This document shows positions 1-14,000 of a stretch of DNA of 64,000 nucleotides, piece by piece. Below the pieces are notes generated by a model that saw nothing but the letters and a program-made list of their open reading frames with translations, made no database searches and was not told the DNA's origin. Source of the stretch: Stratiolaelaps scimitus (taxonomy: Eukaryota; Arthropoda; Arachnida; Mesostigmata; Laelapidae); assembly GCA_019614645.1 (NCBI GenBank), contig JABWDB010000002.1, positions 20,449,501 to 20,513,500 on the forward strand. The letters are read 5' to 3'. Every line of letters starts with the position of its first letter. Position 1 is the first letter of the stretch. The position numbers were made by a program, and so were the translations under genes.

Positions 1-1311
1 CGAAGCTGTTTTGCAGGGGAAATCTGCCCTGAGAAAGGACCGAAACTAGGATGTCAGAGCGCGAACCAAGGGGTTTGGCACACGGAAACTACACTTTTGT
101 TGGATGTGGACAATAGCCATGTATGCAGCGACGATGTACCTATATTGCATCTATCTCCAATGCCAAACAGACGGCTTGTCTGTTTATTCCTACACATTGA
201 TGCAAAAGGATTTCTAGAAAAATGCATGGCAAACATACCTATTCTTGTAAACGAGGGCGGGATTACTCGCTTGACCTGAGGCTAACCCGAATTCGATAGT
301 TCATCATTAATAATATAGACCGCCTCTGTGTTGAAAACCTGTGGACCCGCCTGATCAATAAAATTTGCTCAGCTGGTTGGTATTACCGACAAGTGTTGCA
401 TAACATTTTTTTCAAGTAAACATTCGATGAGGAAAATCATTATTATATTCATGATGCACGGTGGAGCAGGTCGTAAGGAGCGTTGTCGGCTCCGTGTGTA
501 AATATGATTGAAAATTAATATCATAAATGTATAGTATAGTATTAAATGAATGTTATTTTCTTTATAAAAAGAAAATGGATACAACAATAGAGAATACAGA
601 TGGGACTGTTGGTAGCGCAGACTGCAGGAACACGAACACTATGGCGACGTCAGAAGTAGCGCAGTGTAAATTCCTTGAATTATTCTAGAGAGATGAGTCT
701 GGGTCCGGTTTCAGAGACCATCCCAACTACCTGGATGAACCTGTGCAATATCACCCGCTCGTCTAATGGGTCACGACACCGATGAGGATAGAATGGTGGT
801 CAGTTTCTTCAATCAGTGTCCAGTGGTACGGTAGGCCGGGCGGACCTGGCAAGACTCAAAGCTAGTTGAATCATGCCGACTTAGGGGGTGAGACACGGAT
901 AGCAAGAGCAGGAAGGTAGGCAGCCAGACAACCAGACGACAGAAAAGTTCTACGAGATATAGAGGGAAAAGATTGCCACGAGTTGTGTTCGCTTGTGAGT
1001 GCTTCCACGAAGCCACGTTACTATAGAGGAGTTAAATGCGCAAGGGACGTAGTCCTCACGCCATAACTAGACCGAGTGTAACTCAGACGAATTAGCATGT
1101 TCGCACAGCATGGTTGAACCTACTTCGAGGTACGTGCCAACTGTAACTGATTGATTGATTCGCTTTCACTGTGGAATCTCGATTCAGGAAAGACCTATGA
1201 AATGAAAACGCAGAACTCGTAAAATAGGTTTTTATTTATCATTGTTATTATTATAACTCTTATTGCATATTAACTGCTCATCATATCACTCGTTACATCG
1301 ATACGAAATAT

Positions 1312-1315
<4 letters not shown>

Positions 1316-1361
<46 letters not shown>
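1316..1361. repeat. (TA)n microsatellite
   Basis: Uninterrupted TA run of about 46 bp, the longest in the left part of the window. Confidence 0.95.
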
Positions 1362-1362
<1 letters not shown>

Positions 1363-4287
1363 CGTTAAGGTTATTCTCTAGTTATTGTTTTCATTGTCTA
1401 ATTATTATAGCTCAATTATTCTGTCTGTCCACACCCCCGCGTTGAACGCCTCCTTTCTGACTTGCTCCAAAGCTCATCATTTAGTCAGTCTATGAACATT
1501 GTCGGCTTTCGCCACCCGTGATCGCGGTGGAACTGCACCATGCTGACAATGATGTTCCTTTTCAACGGGGATAGCTTTGGAAATCCCCGAATCTCGGCAG
1601 GAACTGGGTGAACAAGGGAGTTAATTTCCATTCTGATCGTTCCAGCTGTTCCTTTATGTTAGATAAGTTTTCTCTGAGCAAAGTCGCTGGAGTCAGTTTC
1701 AGAATGGCATCTCAATACTGCCTCGCTGGCAATTAGCATTACATTAAAATGACACGCTGTATCAATTACTGATACACGATCTGTTGTCGTGAGCGTTTGC
1801 TTGTTTGTCTGGCTAGCTGACTGTATGTTGAGCCAGCAGCGCTCGTTACTTATTGACACGAACAATTTTATAGAGCAAGCGTGCTATGTTCTTTGTATGC
1901 AGTATAATTGTGAAGAAATATTACAGTTACACTGATTCATAGAAATTGGCAACTGTAAATCGTCTCACTTACGTTCAACACAATGTCTATATTAATCGTA
2001 TATTGATTCACTCGAGAGTACAGGTCGATGGAACAGCTAGATGAAGTAGCTATATTCTGTTCCGTTAGCCTCGCTGTTGACGGCAAGTCTCATCCTTATA
2101 TCAATTCGTCCTTTATCCACTCATTCAATTGTAATATTATTCACAGCTTACTATATTTCATAGATTTCGACGTATCGAAGGTGTGTGTCTATTTTCGGCA
2201 AAATCCATTTGTGTCCACGTTACGGCCACGCCTTCGCAACGGGTTCGAGCCTCGTACGCGGCCTGCGACGTGTCACTACGCGTTCGCTCTTCGCGTGTTT
2301 ACAAATTGACACTTGCGGCCGTCTTACTGCTGTTGTGCTTGCTTTATGTGAGTTATCTGACGTCACACCCAGATCTCGCTTGGATATTGGCTCATTCCCC
2401 CCCAAATGCGATTGAGTGGACCTGTCGATATCGTTGTCACGAACACAATTTCGCCTACGCACGGAGTGCGTACCTTCAATGATCTGCTCAAGTGCAACGA
2501 TTAGCAACGTTATAACGCACTAGCAACTCCTGAATGCACTGAATTCACTAAGGCCTCACAAGGGCGTATGCTTCGAGTTTATGTTCGTTGCTGCTTCTAA
2601 CCTAAACGCTCCACCTGGTAGCCTAAAAACTATAATACACCGGCCAAAGGAAGCGAGTCACAATCGCTACGGATTGCAAAACGGCGACTCGAGGGAGACG
2701 AAGATTGCTTTTGAATCTCTGTTGTTTTTCATTCGATGATTTGAGTTTTGATACGCAACTTTTGAATTAGGGCCATTCACACGTGGCTCAAATTAAATTA
2801 ATTAAGGTGACGTTATGTGATGTGTGATATGTTTCCTGGAGCAATGCTCGGGCCAGCGGCCTATAGATTTCCTCATAGGTGGCAACTCCATCACGTGAGG
2901 CATTCTAGTTGGTGAGTCATTAAGTTGTCATTAGCATATGCCAAAATCAGCGACTGCAAAAAAAAAACCGATTGTCGTTACCAAGTTCATTGTGTTAGTG
3001 TCTTCGTGTGGATAATCGTAAGATCTAAGTTCTACAATATTAGTACGATAGGTATTAGGTGTTTGACCTGTGAGTATGCTGCTGTGTTCAGTGTTGCGAC
3101 AACATTTCTGCGCCAACATTTATTTCCACGGATGCTTGACACCCACGACCTGTTAATCGTCATTACTTTGCGCCTACCGGAATGCCGCCACTTTAGGCGC
3201 ACGTCTAATCTAAATCTCAATAGATAACGTCTGGGGATTCGCTATTTTGCATGCATTTCATGTCAAGGCAAGGAACTGCCTCTTGTTTAGGTCTGCACTT
3301 CGAAACAATTTTAGGAGTCGCCATCTCTAGGATCACTGCACCTGTTTTTAACTTCCCGGAATCTCTATCTGACGTGAACATAAGTTTCATAAGGTGTCGG
3401 TGCGTTTTTTAGTGCTGCGTAAGTATATGCTCATTTTAGGAATGAACAAAATAATCATCTTTGATAAACACAAGCGTATTGCGTCCCAGCCTTTGGACTA
3501 GCCATGGTCCTTTGCTATTTATCCATCTATCTAGTGGGTAGTGCCAACATGATTTACTAGAATTCTCAGATGAAAACGCCGTACTACAGTTAATCTGTTC
3601 TGATACTACATCGCTTGATTCCGCTGACTAACTGTGAACTGTGGTCCCCACTTGATTGTAGGCCCAATAAAGACCACACCATTGTGCAAACCCAAGCAGC
3701 CGCGGAAATATACTCCCTTTATTCTTCGACACGGCCATCTTCAGCGCATAGGAGTCCACACATAGTTGGTCGCCTTGGATACAAAGGCGATACCATTTTA
3801 AATGGCTCATATACTCCATAAACAGCCGAAGGTCCCGTTAAGCTCGCGCCACCCATCAAGAGCGGTGGACGGCGTGCAAGCAAAGCTGATAATTCCTAGC
3901 AGGTTCACTGTTCAGCAAAACGCACTTGTACACGATCGCATCGGCCTAAGCAGATATTAGCAACGATACAAAATGGAATACAGAGTAAGTCGTGCTCAAA
4001 ATTAGGTAGGCCCATGCGTGGGAATTTGTAACACTCGACTATGTTAGCATATCTGCGGGAAATCCCGTGCGCGGTCCATTCGAATTGCAATCACTAGAAT
4101 GGTTTAGCCATCTTTTTGCCAGATTGTCCCCTCAAATATTAAAGACTTCACTCCCATTCCCAGCAAAGCATGTGTATACATGGGAGAAACTCCTCTAACC
4201 TCTCTAGTCAATTCCCAGCCTACCAGTAGCAATGCTGAAGCAACAACTACAACACCAGTAATAACAATGATTAAGATATTTATCAAA

Positions 4288-4293
4288 TTTATT
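4288..4293 (-). promoter_or_regulatory. Possible poly(A) signal of the ABCH gene (AATAAA)
   Basis: On the minus strand this reads AATAAA, about 540 nt after the stop codon. A closer variant, ATTAAA, lies at 4653-4648. Either could end the 3' UTR. Both hexamers are common by chance in AT-rich DNA, so this is weak. Confidence 0.3.
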
Positions 4294-4833
4294 GTATTAA
4301 CTAAATAAGAATATAGTAATATAATAACTAACTAAATAAATGATGACTCTGATATACGCCTTACTAAATGTGTATGTGTATGTGTCTGTGTGTGGTCCTG
4401 TTCTCGTTTCAGTGAGTTTAGCAGTTCAGTAGTTGAATTGAAAAAAAAATCGATGTGGACAGCCAAATTGGAACAATAATTAATTTGCTATGCAGATCTA
4501 TCTGCCTTGCTCTCTAGCTTGGTTTCTTCTTTATCTGAAGGTGTCTTTAGCCTTCTTCGACGTATACTGCTGATGCTCGAGCCCTTCGCGATATCTGTAA
4601 GGAAAGTTATTACAGTCATTAGTTTCGCCTAGGCATATTCTTCAATGTTTAATACCAGACAAATGTTCACACAAAAATCTATTCAAGCGAGCAAAAATGC
4701 ACACAAATATACTAGCCCAACTATGATTTCTCGGGAAATTATTCCCAACGAATGCATATCGTTGTAAGGTCAATTGAACTCTCACAGGTATAGCAGTTTT
4801 GATGTTCTGGATGCGGTTTGATGTTTCTGCTCC

Positions 4834-5045
4834 TTAGGATCTGGCTTTGAAGGCAGCGGTGGCGAACAGCAGGAAGAAGACTGTCCAGGCGAGTGACACG
4901 ACGAAGCCAACCCAAACCTCGTCACGTTCGAAACCCCATCCACGGTACATTATGCAGCGAAGGGACTCCGTTGGAATCGTTTGCGGCAGCCCGTACGCGA
5001 TGTAGCGTACAACGCGGGGCATTGACTGAATTGGCCAAATGATAC
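4834..5045 (-). CDS. ABCH coding exon 7: C-terminus and stop
   Basis: The acceptor CTTCATACAG|GT completes Gly763. The exon reads [20 protein letters not shown], then [14 protein letters not shown], then the last membrane segment ([23 protein letters not shown]). It stops at TAA (4836-4834) after a short basic tail. The LLLSG-IIWPI join across exons 6 and 7 restores a motif conserved in the family, which confirms the splice. There is no sign of truncation at the C-terminus. Confidence 0.92.
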
Positions 5046-8000
5046 CTGTATGAAGGCAACAGAGCAGCACAGATAGTAGTGTCATATTCGATTTTGTGCC
5101 GCTTGGCATGCAACTAAATTTGTCTATTTGAGCCCTTGGCATTTTGTTACCTCACGGCCTGAAAGGTTGGCCTATTGTGTTGACATTTAATAATAAAATC
5201 ACCCAAAAAAATTCTAACAGTGGAAATGCTCATAATATTTTTTGTTGATGTTGGATTCACTGGTCGACAAGTCGGCGAATACGCAAGTCTATATACGAAG
5301 TGTTAGCAGGGTTACTGTCTTTCATTGCTGGACGTATGAAATCTAATCGAGGACTCTCTGCAATTATATCACACACATACACACATGTTCTTCTGCTGCA
5401 CGTGATCTGACTCATATCTCGTTGCATATTCACGGAATATCTGCACACTGGACATTCACTTGGAAACATAACTGCTGTATCACTACTGACGAGCTCCTTA
5501 TCGTTATCACACTTACCGCTGAGCAGGAGGTTAGGATAGAAGGTCCCCAACGCGAGCATCATAGCCGACTGTTCCTCAGCGCAGACCGATGAAATCACCA
5601 AGCCGTACGTCATTCCGCTGAGACCTTGCAGCAGAGTGAGAAGAATAACCAGGATCAGCGAGCCCTCAAGTGGGATTTCAAACACCAGGAAGATAAAGAT
5701 CAGCAGTAGTGTCACCTGGACAACCATGACACAGAACTGCGAGTAGACATGCGATATGACCACCTCGAAGGGTCGTACGCCGGCAACCCAACAGCGCTCC
5801 ATTGTGCCCTCACGAGTCTCCATAATAATGGAGATCGCCGTCAAGCCAACAGCCATGATGTACGTGATTGAGAGGATGATGCCAGGAGCCATGAATTCGG
5901 TGAAGCTCGGCTTTCCGTTACCATACACAGGATCGCGAACGCGCACTGGCAGCTGGGCGAGGGCGACGTTCTTACCCATTCGTATGAGTAGATTCTCGCA
6001 GAACGCCTGCGAATGCAAATCGAATAGAATTTTAGCAATAATGTAGACCGAAATAGAAGAATTCGAACAAGAAAACTAAACATAGGTTTATTTATATGTT
6101 ATATTGAGCCATTATTCAAAGGAATCGCTATGTGTTCGCAATCGCTGTCGCTATTGCAACTAGTCTCGTCAGCAGTAATGGGAACGCGGTCAGCTTTATC
6201 TGATTCATCGAAATACTATCTACCACTCAGCCAATATCGATGGTGAAAACGACGAACCTACAAAATGACTTGAATCCTTCGTTCATCTTTATGTTACTTT
6301 GGGGATTTAGCATGCTTCGGCCGTCTCGCTTTAAACGAATGCTACCCGGCCAATACACAAACACGCACCCACACTCATTAACGGCCATCATCTGCGTAGG
6401 CGGATGATCATATAAAAAACTTCGCTTGTCCATCTGCTGCCGCTACTCCTAGACACGACGTTAGCTCAAAATGGTTCAGACGTGTTTCTACACCAAGCGC
6501 CTCGCCAAAGTGTCTCGGAAACTCTCGTTATCAGGTCAGCGTCCTTCTGGCCGCCACCTCGTTTAGTTGATCTCGACAGGAACACGAGCGGCTGGATGTG
6601 ACGATAATGATGCCAGTGCCAAAAACCACTTCCGATTCATCGAGATATACTCTGTACGCATCCGCAATACAGCAGACATACGAGGTACATAAACATAGGA
6701 GGAAGACTAATACGCGGCCGGAACACTCAATGGGATCCAGCTCTACATCAGAGTTCATGCTCATCTCCGTAACTTCATGTCATGTATCTCTCGTGTTGTC
6801 ATCCGCGCTGTCATATCTCTCTCTCTCTCGCACCCTGTCTGGCTCGCAAGGTATAGAAGAGATATCCCCGGTGTCGTCGCAACGAACAGACTTTCAGGGC
6901 CCTGTGTTCTTCGACCTGCTCAAACATGGATGAATGTGTCCTCTCTCTGTCCTCTCCCCGATGCTCTTCAAATCACCATCCTATCACTCGGAACGGAGAG
7001 GGTTGCTGTGCTCGTCAAACGAGTCGAACAGACATGCAGAATCGTAATCCTCTTGACCCCCGTCAAAATGCTTCGCCTTTCTAAATAATGCGTCCCCCGT
7101 TCCTGCCAGTCTCGTCATACATTATTTCCTCTATAGCTTTTAACTAGCAGCGTGTACGAACGGGGGGCCGGCCGCGAGACAGATGATAATGTTTGAGCAT
7201 ATGCGATAACGGTTAACCGGTCATCCTCTGCAACCGTGAAGGTGCAGAGTCACAGGGTGGCAAGCTCTATCGGATCCGTAATCTCCGGCGGTCGGACGGC
7301 TGAGTGGGTGATTGAACAAAAACGGCAAAAAGTATTCGAGAAGAGGATGGGATGGGGCATAAGCTCCGTGCTCTGCCTTTCGGAGACACAATACACTCAA
7401 TCGGCGGTGGCGGCTGGTGCGGCCGCCACCACCGTTGTCGTTGCCGTCCGCTGGTTGAACAGCGCTGTGACGAACCCACTGTGAACAGCGTATTGTGTGC
7501 GCCGTACATAGGTGCGGTGCATCGCAGTGTGTCGTTTGAGGGAGGTCCCGGTGATGAAGTGCCAGAGGGTATGACTCCCAGTGAACGATCCTGTGTGAAA
7601 GGCCGCCCGGGGAGAGCGAGAGATAGTGAGGAAACTCGCCCTTAGGCCAGGGGCTTTATTAAAGCAAGACAGCCTCCGACACGGCCAAGGGATCGTGCGC
7701 GTGCATCCGGCCTCCATGGAGACTTTGCGACGTCTAAATCAAAGACGGCGAATGGCCTCGCAGACAGAGTCGAGCGGACATCGAGTTAGATCGGAAGTCC
7801 GTGAGTCCGAGTTGTTGGGTTAACCCTCATTTCCGTCCTCGTTGTATTGTAGATGCCGCTATAGGGCTCAGTACAGAGTGTGGAACGGTCCGCCCACTCC
7901 CATCAGAGCGTTCGCTCAGCTCATCGATCCGTACATTGGACGTACACTCGGTAGCATACGAAAACGAGAAAGATCAGAGGGCAAACGTACGTGGGATTTG

Positions 8001-11000
8001 AAAAACCTGAATTGTGCTTCGTGATGAATAGTCAGACTGAGATGTGGGAAAAGTATCACTTCCGAAAGCAGTTCGATAGAGAAGCAACCCCTAAAAATGA
8101 GAGCGGCATGCCTCACAATACAACCAGATGACTGACGCGTCCCGCTGGTTTACAACCCAACGTAAGCAAATTGTGCTGTGGTGCAGGAGGGGGCAAGGGG
8201 TGAATAGCAGTATGTGCATTGTTGTTTAAACCAAAGCGGAACTCGTCAAAATGAAAAGGATTTGGACCTATAACCTGAATTGAAAAGGACTTCATCGACT
8301 TACAAGTTATCTGATTCAACAGTGTCGTCTCATACTGTATTCAACAACTCAGGTACCCCAGGAACACTAAAGCTGTTCGTAGCATTCTTGCACAGAGAAA
8401 CAGTATGTGTCAAAATCTTATCAAACAGGACGACCACCTCTATTCAGAGCTGTCCAGCCTCGGCAAGTTTAATAATTCGAGTCCACTAGACAGCAGGAAA
8501 CGCTACTCATTACACATGCCCTTTTAACGACTTATTTAAGAACGACATATTATGCAGTTATATGCATGTTCTGGTAGGTTCTTAAGAATTAATTCTACCT
8601 TGCTGTGTCAGGGGGGGCGGACACACCTAAGGCTAGCGTATGCCATCACAGACGATCTTCTCGGCAGGAGATCGCATCACGAGCGAAATACAATGCTGTA
8701 CCATCTACGGAGCCCTCTAATCAAGCAAAGTAGCGTGGTGCCGGGTGGAGTGTTGACACGCAGGCCGCAACCTTGTACATCCGGGACGCCCAGGGCCCGC
8801 CCCCCGAGAACTATCGTCGTTGCTCTCAGAGGAACAGAACCTATCGAGTGGGCGACGAGTCTCGATTGAACAGTACTGCGGCCGATGCTGCTGACGCCGC
8901 TCCAGTCCGGGAGCCGCATGTACTAAGAAAGCTCACAAAACCCACGAGGCGAGCACTGTACGAACGCGTGCCTCCCCTCGTCTCGCGTGGGTTGGTTACC
9001 CAAGATTATAGCTTCGTCGATGCGCTTCACCTCGCCGCCGTTTCCAAGACTGCGAGAATGACCGGCTCGCCCTCCCGAGAGTGAGAGCATAACAGATTAC
9101 GAAACCGGTCACCTAGACAGCTTGACTCAAGGCAGCAAAACAAGGCAAATGCAAGCAGGCCAGCAAACGAGGCCCAGGGCCCGAATGCAAAGCTGATCGC
9201 GAAGGCCTGCGGTCACAGCGCTTTTGGTTTGAGCCATTCGACATCCTGCGAGGGCTCCCCAGTGTCCACGTTCGACGTGTCCATTATGTACAGAAGGCCG
9301 AGGCGGGCAGCAAGACGGCTATGACGATGATTATCGCTGATGAAGCTATCCGTGCTGGTGACAAGCCCGGTGAGAAGAAATTAATCAAATATATCCAGAT
9401 GGCACTCCGATGTCGCCACGATTATATCTGAGTGGTCGCTTAAATCTCGAGGGGTCGATAGGAAAAGCGATTTTTGAGAAAAATCGATACATGATAATTT
9501 GCCAACTCGTTTTGCCTGCAATTTCACCTTTAATATCCTAGGTGTTTAACGAGGTTATCTAATTCTATATACTGAAAAAAACGGAGTTCTTATATACTTG
9601 TTTGCATTACGTGCGTTTGTGAAGTGAGGGCACCTTCTTAGAAGAAGAAATCTTTCGATAATCCCCTCAAATCAGCAAGTTCCTCCATCTATAACCATCC
9701 ACACACGTTAGTATATATACTTGCTGCAATACCTCTCCCTACCATTGATTTCTATTAGTATTACTTACGATAAACGATTCAAAGATGGTCTTCTGCAGGA
9801 TAAATCCTATTTGTTGATTGGTCATATCCATATAGATGTCAACAGTTGACTCGTCAATTGTTTCGTTGTCGGCCTCAACGCCCAGCAGGAAGCGGTACTG
9901 CAGTGCTGTCGAGTAGTTATGTCCGATGTGTATGACGCCCCAGGTTTCGCCGCGTTCAACGCTCGCTAATGCCTCGTCAAGATCAGCGTACGGCCTCTGG
10001 TCGATTGTGACGTTCGAAAGCGAGTCGAGGAAGGGTTGCGACAGGATTGGATGCACATCATGGTTGACAATCGCCATGGGAAGCCCGAAGGGGTCAGCGC
10101 CGATACAGAGGCAGAAAAGAACAACTTGGAATGACGGCACGATAAAGGTGAATAACAGGACAGGGATGTTTCGTTTGACCCTAGTGATATTTTTGAGAAC
10201 GAGCGCCAGCGCTCGGCACCACGTGTCCGTCCACGTATCACGACGTTTTGTATCCGTCACGAAGCCGTCGCCATTGACGCCCAAATGGCCAAACCGTGAC
10301 GGGTATGCTTGATTCGAGGGTGGCGGCATTGTGTGCTTCACCTCGAGTGGCGCCTCGTAGATTGGCGCTTTCTGGAAGAAGTGTTGACACAAACAAAAAA
10401 AAAAAACAAATTATTAATATTATTATTGTTATTAGTAATATTATCATCATCACTATTATGACAGCGGCAAGCTGATACCGAAATATATTAGACATCTTAT
10501 GGTAGTTCTTCATGATTAGATCTCACTACAAGACGCATACATAAGATAGGTGTACTACATGTATCATATAGAGTTATCGTATACGTCTGTATATATCGAG
10601 CAAACGTCATCAATTTAGGAAAATACAGGCATGTAATAACCTTGGAACATTCCTTCTCATCCAGAAGTCCAATCTCACGCAAAAATAAGTTTCCTTCCGA
10701 CAATTCGATATGCGAACCAACCTCCTTATTGTTCTCTTGAGTGTTGTCCATACTATCTGTAATTTGGGCATTGTCTTTTGGTTTGTCGGTGACGACACTA
10801 CTAAGCATCTTCATGTTCTTGACGATCGCCCGGCCTTCTTTGTCCGCAAGGCAGAGCTGCAGGAACACCTCTTCGAGGGTGCTGCAGTTGTAGTCTTCGA
10901 GTAGACGATCAGGTTCGTCCTGCGCCAGCATCCTGCCTGATCGCATCAGGCCGACGATGTTCGCCTGTCGCGCCTCCTCGATGTAATGCGTTGTCACAAT

Positions 11001-14000
11001 CACTGTCATCCCCTGCTCACGAGTCAACGTGATCAGATAGTTCCATATCCTGTTTGAGCGAAAGATGACATTCAGTTTTAAGTCAGTTACTAGCAGAGTA
11101 AGAGTTTTTATAATTATAATCGTGATATTGTAGTTTTAAGGCGTCGGTGGAGAATCGAATCTTGAACTAGAAAGACCAAGATGTCCGCAAACGGATGCTG
11201 CGAACAGATCTCCTCCTGACTTATTAACGTCGGCACAATTCAATCAAGCCCGAAAGAATATACAGCTATAACATACAGATTTCAATACTTACGTCTGTCT
11301 CAAAAGCGGATCAACTCCGACAGTGGGTTCATCGAGAATGAGCAACGGAGGCTTGTGGATCAATGCGGCCGCCAACGACACACGGCGTTGCTGACCGCCG
11401 GAGAGATTCTTCACAAGGCGAGTCTTCTCGGGAAGATCCAAGAACTTGAGCAGGAACATGATACGATCTGTGGGTGGGGGGTGATTTGGCGCACGAAAAT
11501 CATGAAGAAGATCATGAAGTGAAGGTTAGTCAGTGAGATGAAACAGTGCTTTAATCAGGAAAGATCAGGAAGATAGCCAGTGGTACTCACGACAATACTG
11601 CCGTTCCATCTCGCTTTCCAAATCGTATTATGGTGTACACAGTTAATGCTTAGGTTGATTGATACTCACTAACATCTGCCGATTGCCGCCTATGAGCATT
11701 GACTGTTTTCACCCTTCTTATGATAAGCTCACTCTGAGCACCGAAAGGACTGATCTGAGTTGCTTTTATTCCCAATGAGAATCTATCCCATTAGAGTCAT
11801 TAGAAATTAATGCTAACTTCTTCAGGTGTATTGAGAAACGTTAACAGTAACCACCGACACCAGTCTCTAACACAATGCAGCTCCATCAGAGTTACTAATC
11901 AAATATTGGCACGATTCATTTGTCGATTTCGCCAACTAACATAAAACCTGAAATGCTGCCACAGTCAACAACTTAATCAAAACTGTTTTCTAAATCCTAA
12001 AGAAGCTAAATCAACTCAATACTTGAATGTCTACACGTTGCACAAACAAACGACTACCAACTAATTTCACTATGTTGCAGTTCGCCAATACAGGCATATA
12101 TGTCTCTTGCTCCATAACAAACAGCCGGGGCCAAAACCTCTCCCCTGCCAACTTAATCGGGGTTAGTCATTCAACGGGCAACGGCTATCGGACATTGTCC
12201 GTCAGCGAATATAGTCTCGCCCCATTATACTTCGGCTGCACCAACTATTACAACGGCACGTCTATCGATCACATTTACGGTGTTCGGAACTAAACACGTA
12301 ATAATTGTGCTGTTGTAAAATATCTGCTGGGGCTGTACGTAATTTTGTTTTGTCATCTTCGGCCCCATCCCAATGATCTGCTGTTCACGTCTTGCTGTAC
12401 GTGTCTATTGACTTATTTCCTATAAACGTATATAGCTTTTCACTTCGCTTCGGGCTCCCATTTGTCTTTTATTATCAGAGGCATCATCTCTGCTTCCAGA
12501 CAGTGTTATGTTTCGGCCTGTTGTGATTGTGCTTTTCGTTGTTGTTGTTGTTGTTGTTGTTGTTGTTGCTGCAACCGCCACTGTCATGTATAATATTTCA
12601 ATTCCCCAGTGTGTTTATCGCCTGCCGCTGTTCCCAGTTGAAATGAATCAAAGCCGAGGTTCAGCTTGGCCTCGGCTCATTGCGGTGAAAACTGCTTGCA
12701 CGATATCTACGTAACTTCCGATGAGTGGTGTTTTGCCCGACCCCAACTGCCGATAGCACGGCCTCGTCTGGCCGTCGACGGAAACGGACGCAAAAGCGGT
12801 GGTGGCTGTACCCAATTAAATAGAATACGGAGACATGTATACAATATACTGCTCGCATCTGTCTAACCAGAATAATGTGTCCTGTAGCAGTATGATCGAG
12901 GTAATCGATCTGTACTGTAGATTCACTGTCCCGCGAATACATCGTCACAACGGAAGAAATCGATGCAATAAAAGCCTACTCTTTTTTTCGCCCCTTCTGA
13001 GTCTCGAATCCATTCGGCGATGACGGAAAGACCCGTTTATCATGATACCACGCTCAATTCGTCCGCCTTTTAATAACTGCGCTTATTCAAGTTTTTACAC
13101 CAACTTCCAGGGGCAATCAGCCAACCCAACGAAGCTGATTATTACCAATATTGCCGTAATCCGATCAGCGTAGACGCGTGGACACACGAACAGATGGCCT
13201 CACAGAAACTATAGGAACAATCGTATGCTATCAGTACTTGAACTTACAAGAACCACAGCTGCATGTACACGCACATCTATGAGCTGTTAAACTCTTTGCG
13301 AGGTTGTGTCAGGTTAAGCCTGACCTGTCTTTACAATATCTGTTATTAACGGATGACGTTTAAGACTATTATCTTTACTTCGAGGGAGGGTGTAAAGGTA
13401 AGGTGAAGGTATATTGGTTTATTAAAGGAGCTGCAATTTTACAATGCTTAAGCTCTCTTATATGTCACACAGCGGGGCTCGAACCTGCACCCTGTAGCTC
13501 TCTCCATCGAGGTAAAGATAATCATCTTCTCCCTTGGCACTAATATTCAGCTTGACTTCATACAAACCTTCTATGACTTTGTTCGGCATACGAAACACTT
13601 TGCCAAAGAAGAGCAGAGTCTCGTAGATCGTGAACTCAGGGTAAAGGGTGAGCTCCTGGGGCATGTAGCCCACTCCAGGGCCAGGAATGAACGCGCCCGG
13701 TGTACCCGGTACCTGCTCGAATACACGCACTTGTCCCGAGTGTGGACTCTTCCGGCCGACTATACACCGCAGCAGCGTCGTTTTGCCGCACCCGCTGGGG
13801 CCAAGCAAACCATAGCTGTTCACCGAAGAATAACATGAAACGGAGAGAAAAATGCATGAAGACAAGATTTCGTTAGCTATAGCAGAATGTATTGTACGAT
13901 AGGCGATACGATCAAAAGCAAAATACTGAAGTCAATACTATTATATCATAGATGCGTACGTTTAGTAATGCTCAGTATCAGCTTCAACATTACACGACGT

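Larger units (their letters stand above)
1..4833. other. Region downstream of the ABCH gene, no gene recognised
   Basis: Beyond the probable 3' UTR (about 4.3-4.8 kb) I see only short open frames without recognisable motifs or matched splice signals, plus a TA microsatellite at 1316. It looks like ordinary intergenic DNA, or an intron of an unseen neighbour. Confidence 0.5.

Noticed and set aside
2230..2265. T-arm-like sequence (ACGGGTTCGAGCCTCGT)
   Set aside because: The small stem-loop is good, but no A-box, anticodon arm or acceptor stem can be built upstream.
13465..13500. tRNA-like B-box (GGTTCGAGCC on the minus strand)
   Set aside because: The T-stem has a mismatch and no A-box or acceptor stem is found at the right distance. 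At most a tRNA-derived SINE scrap.
13458..13567. Open frame continuing past the ABCH exon 2 donor
   Set aside because: It has no similarity to ABC proteins, while splicing at 13568 restores the conserved helix leading to the signature motif.
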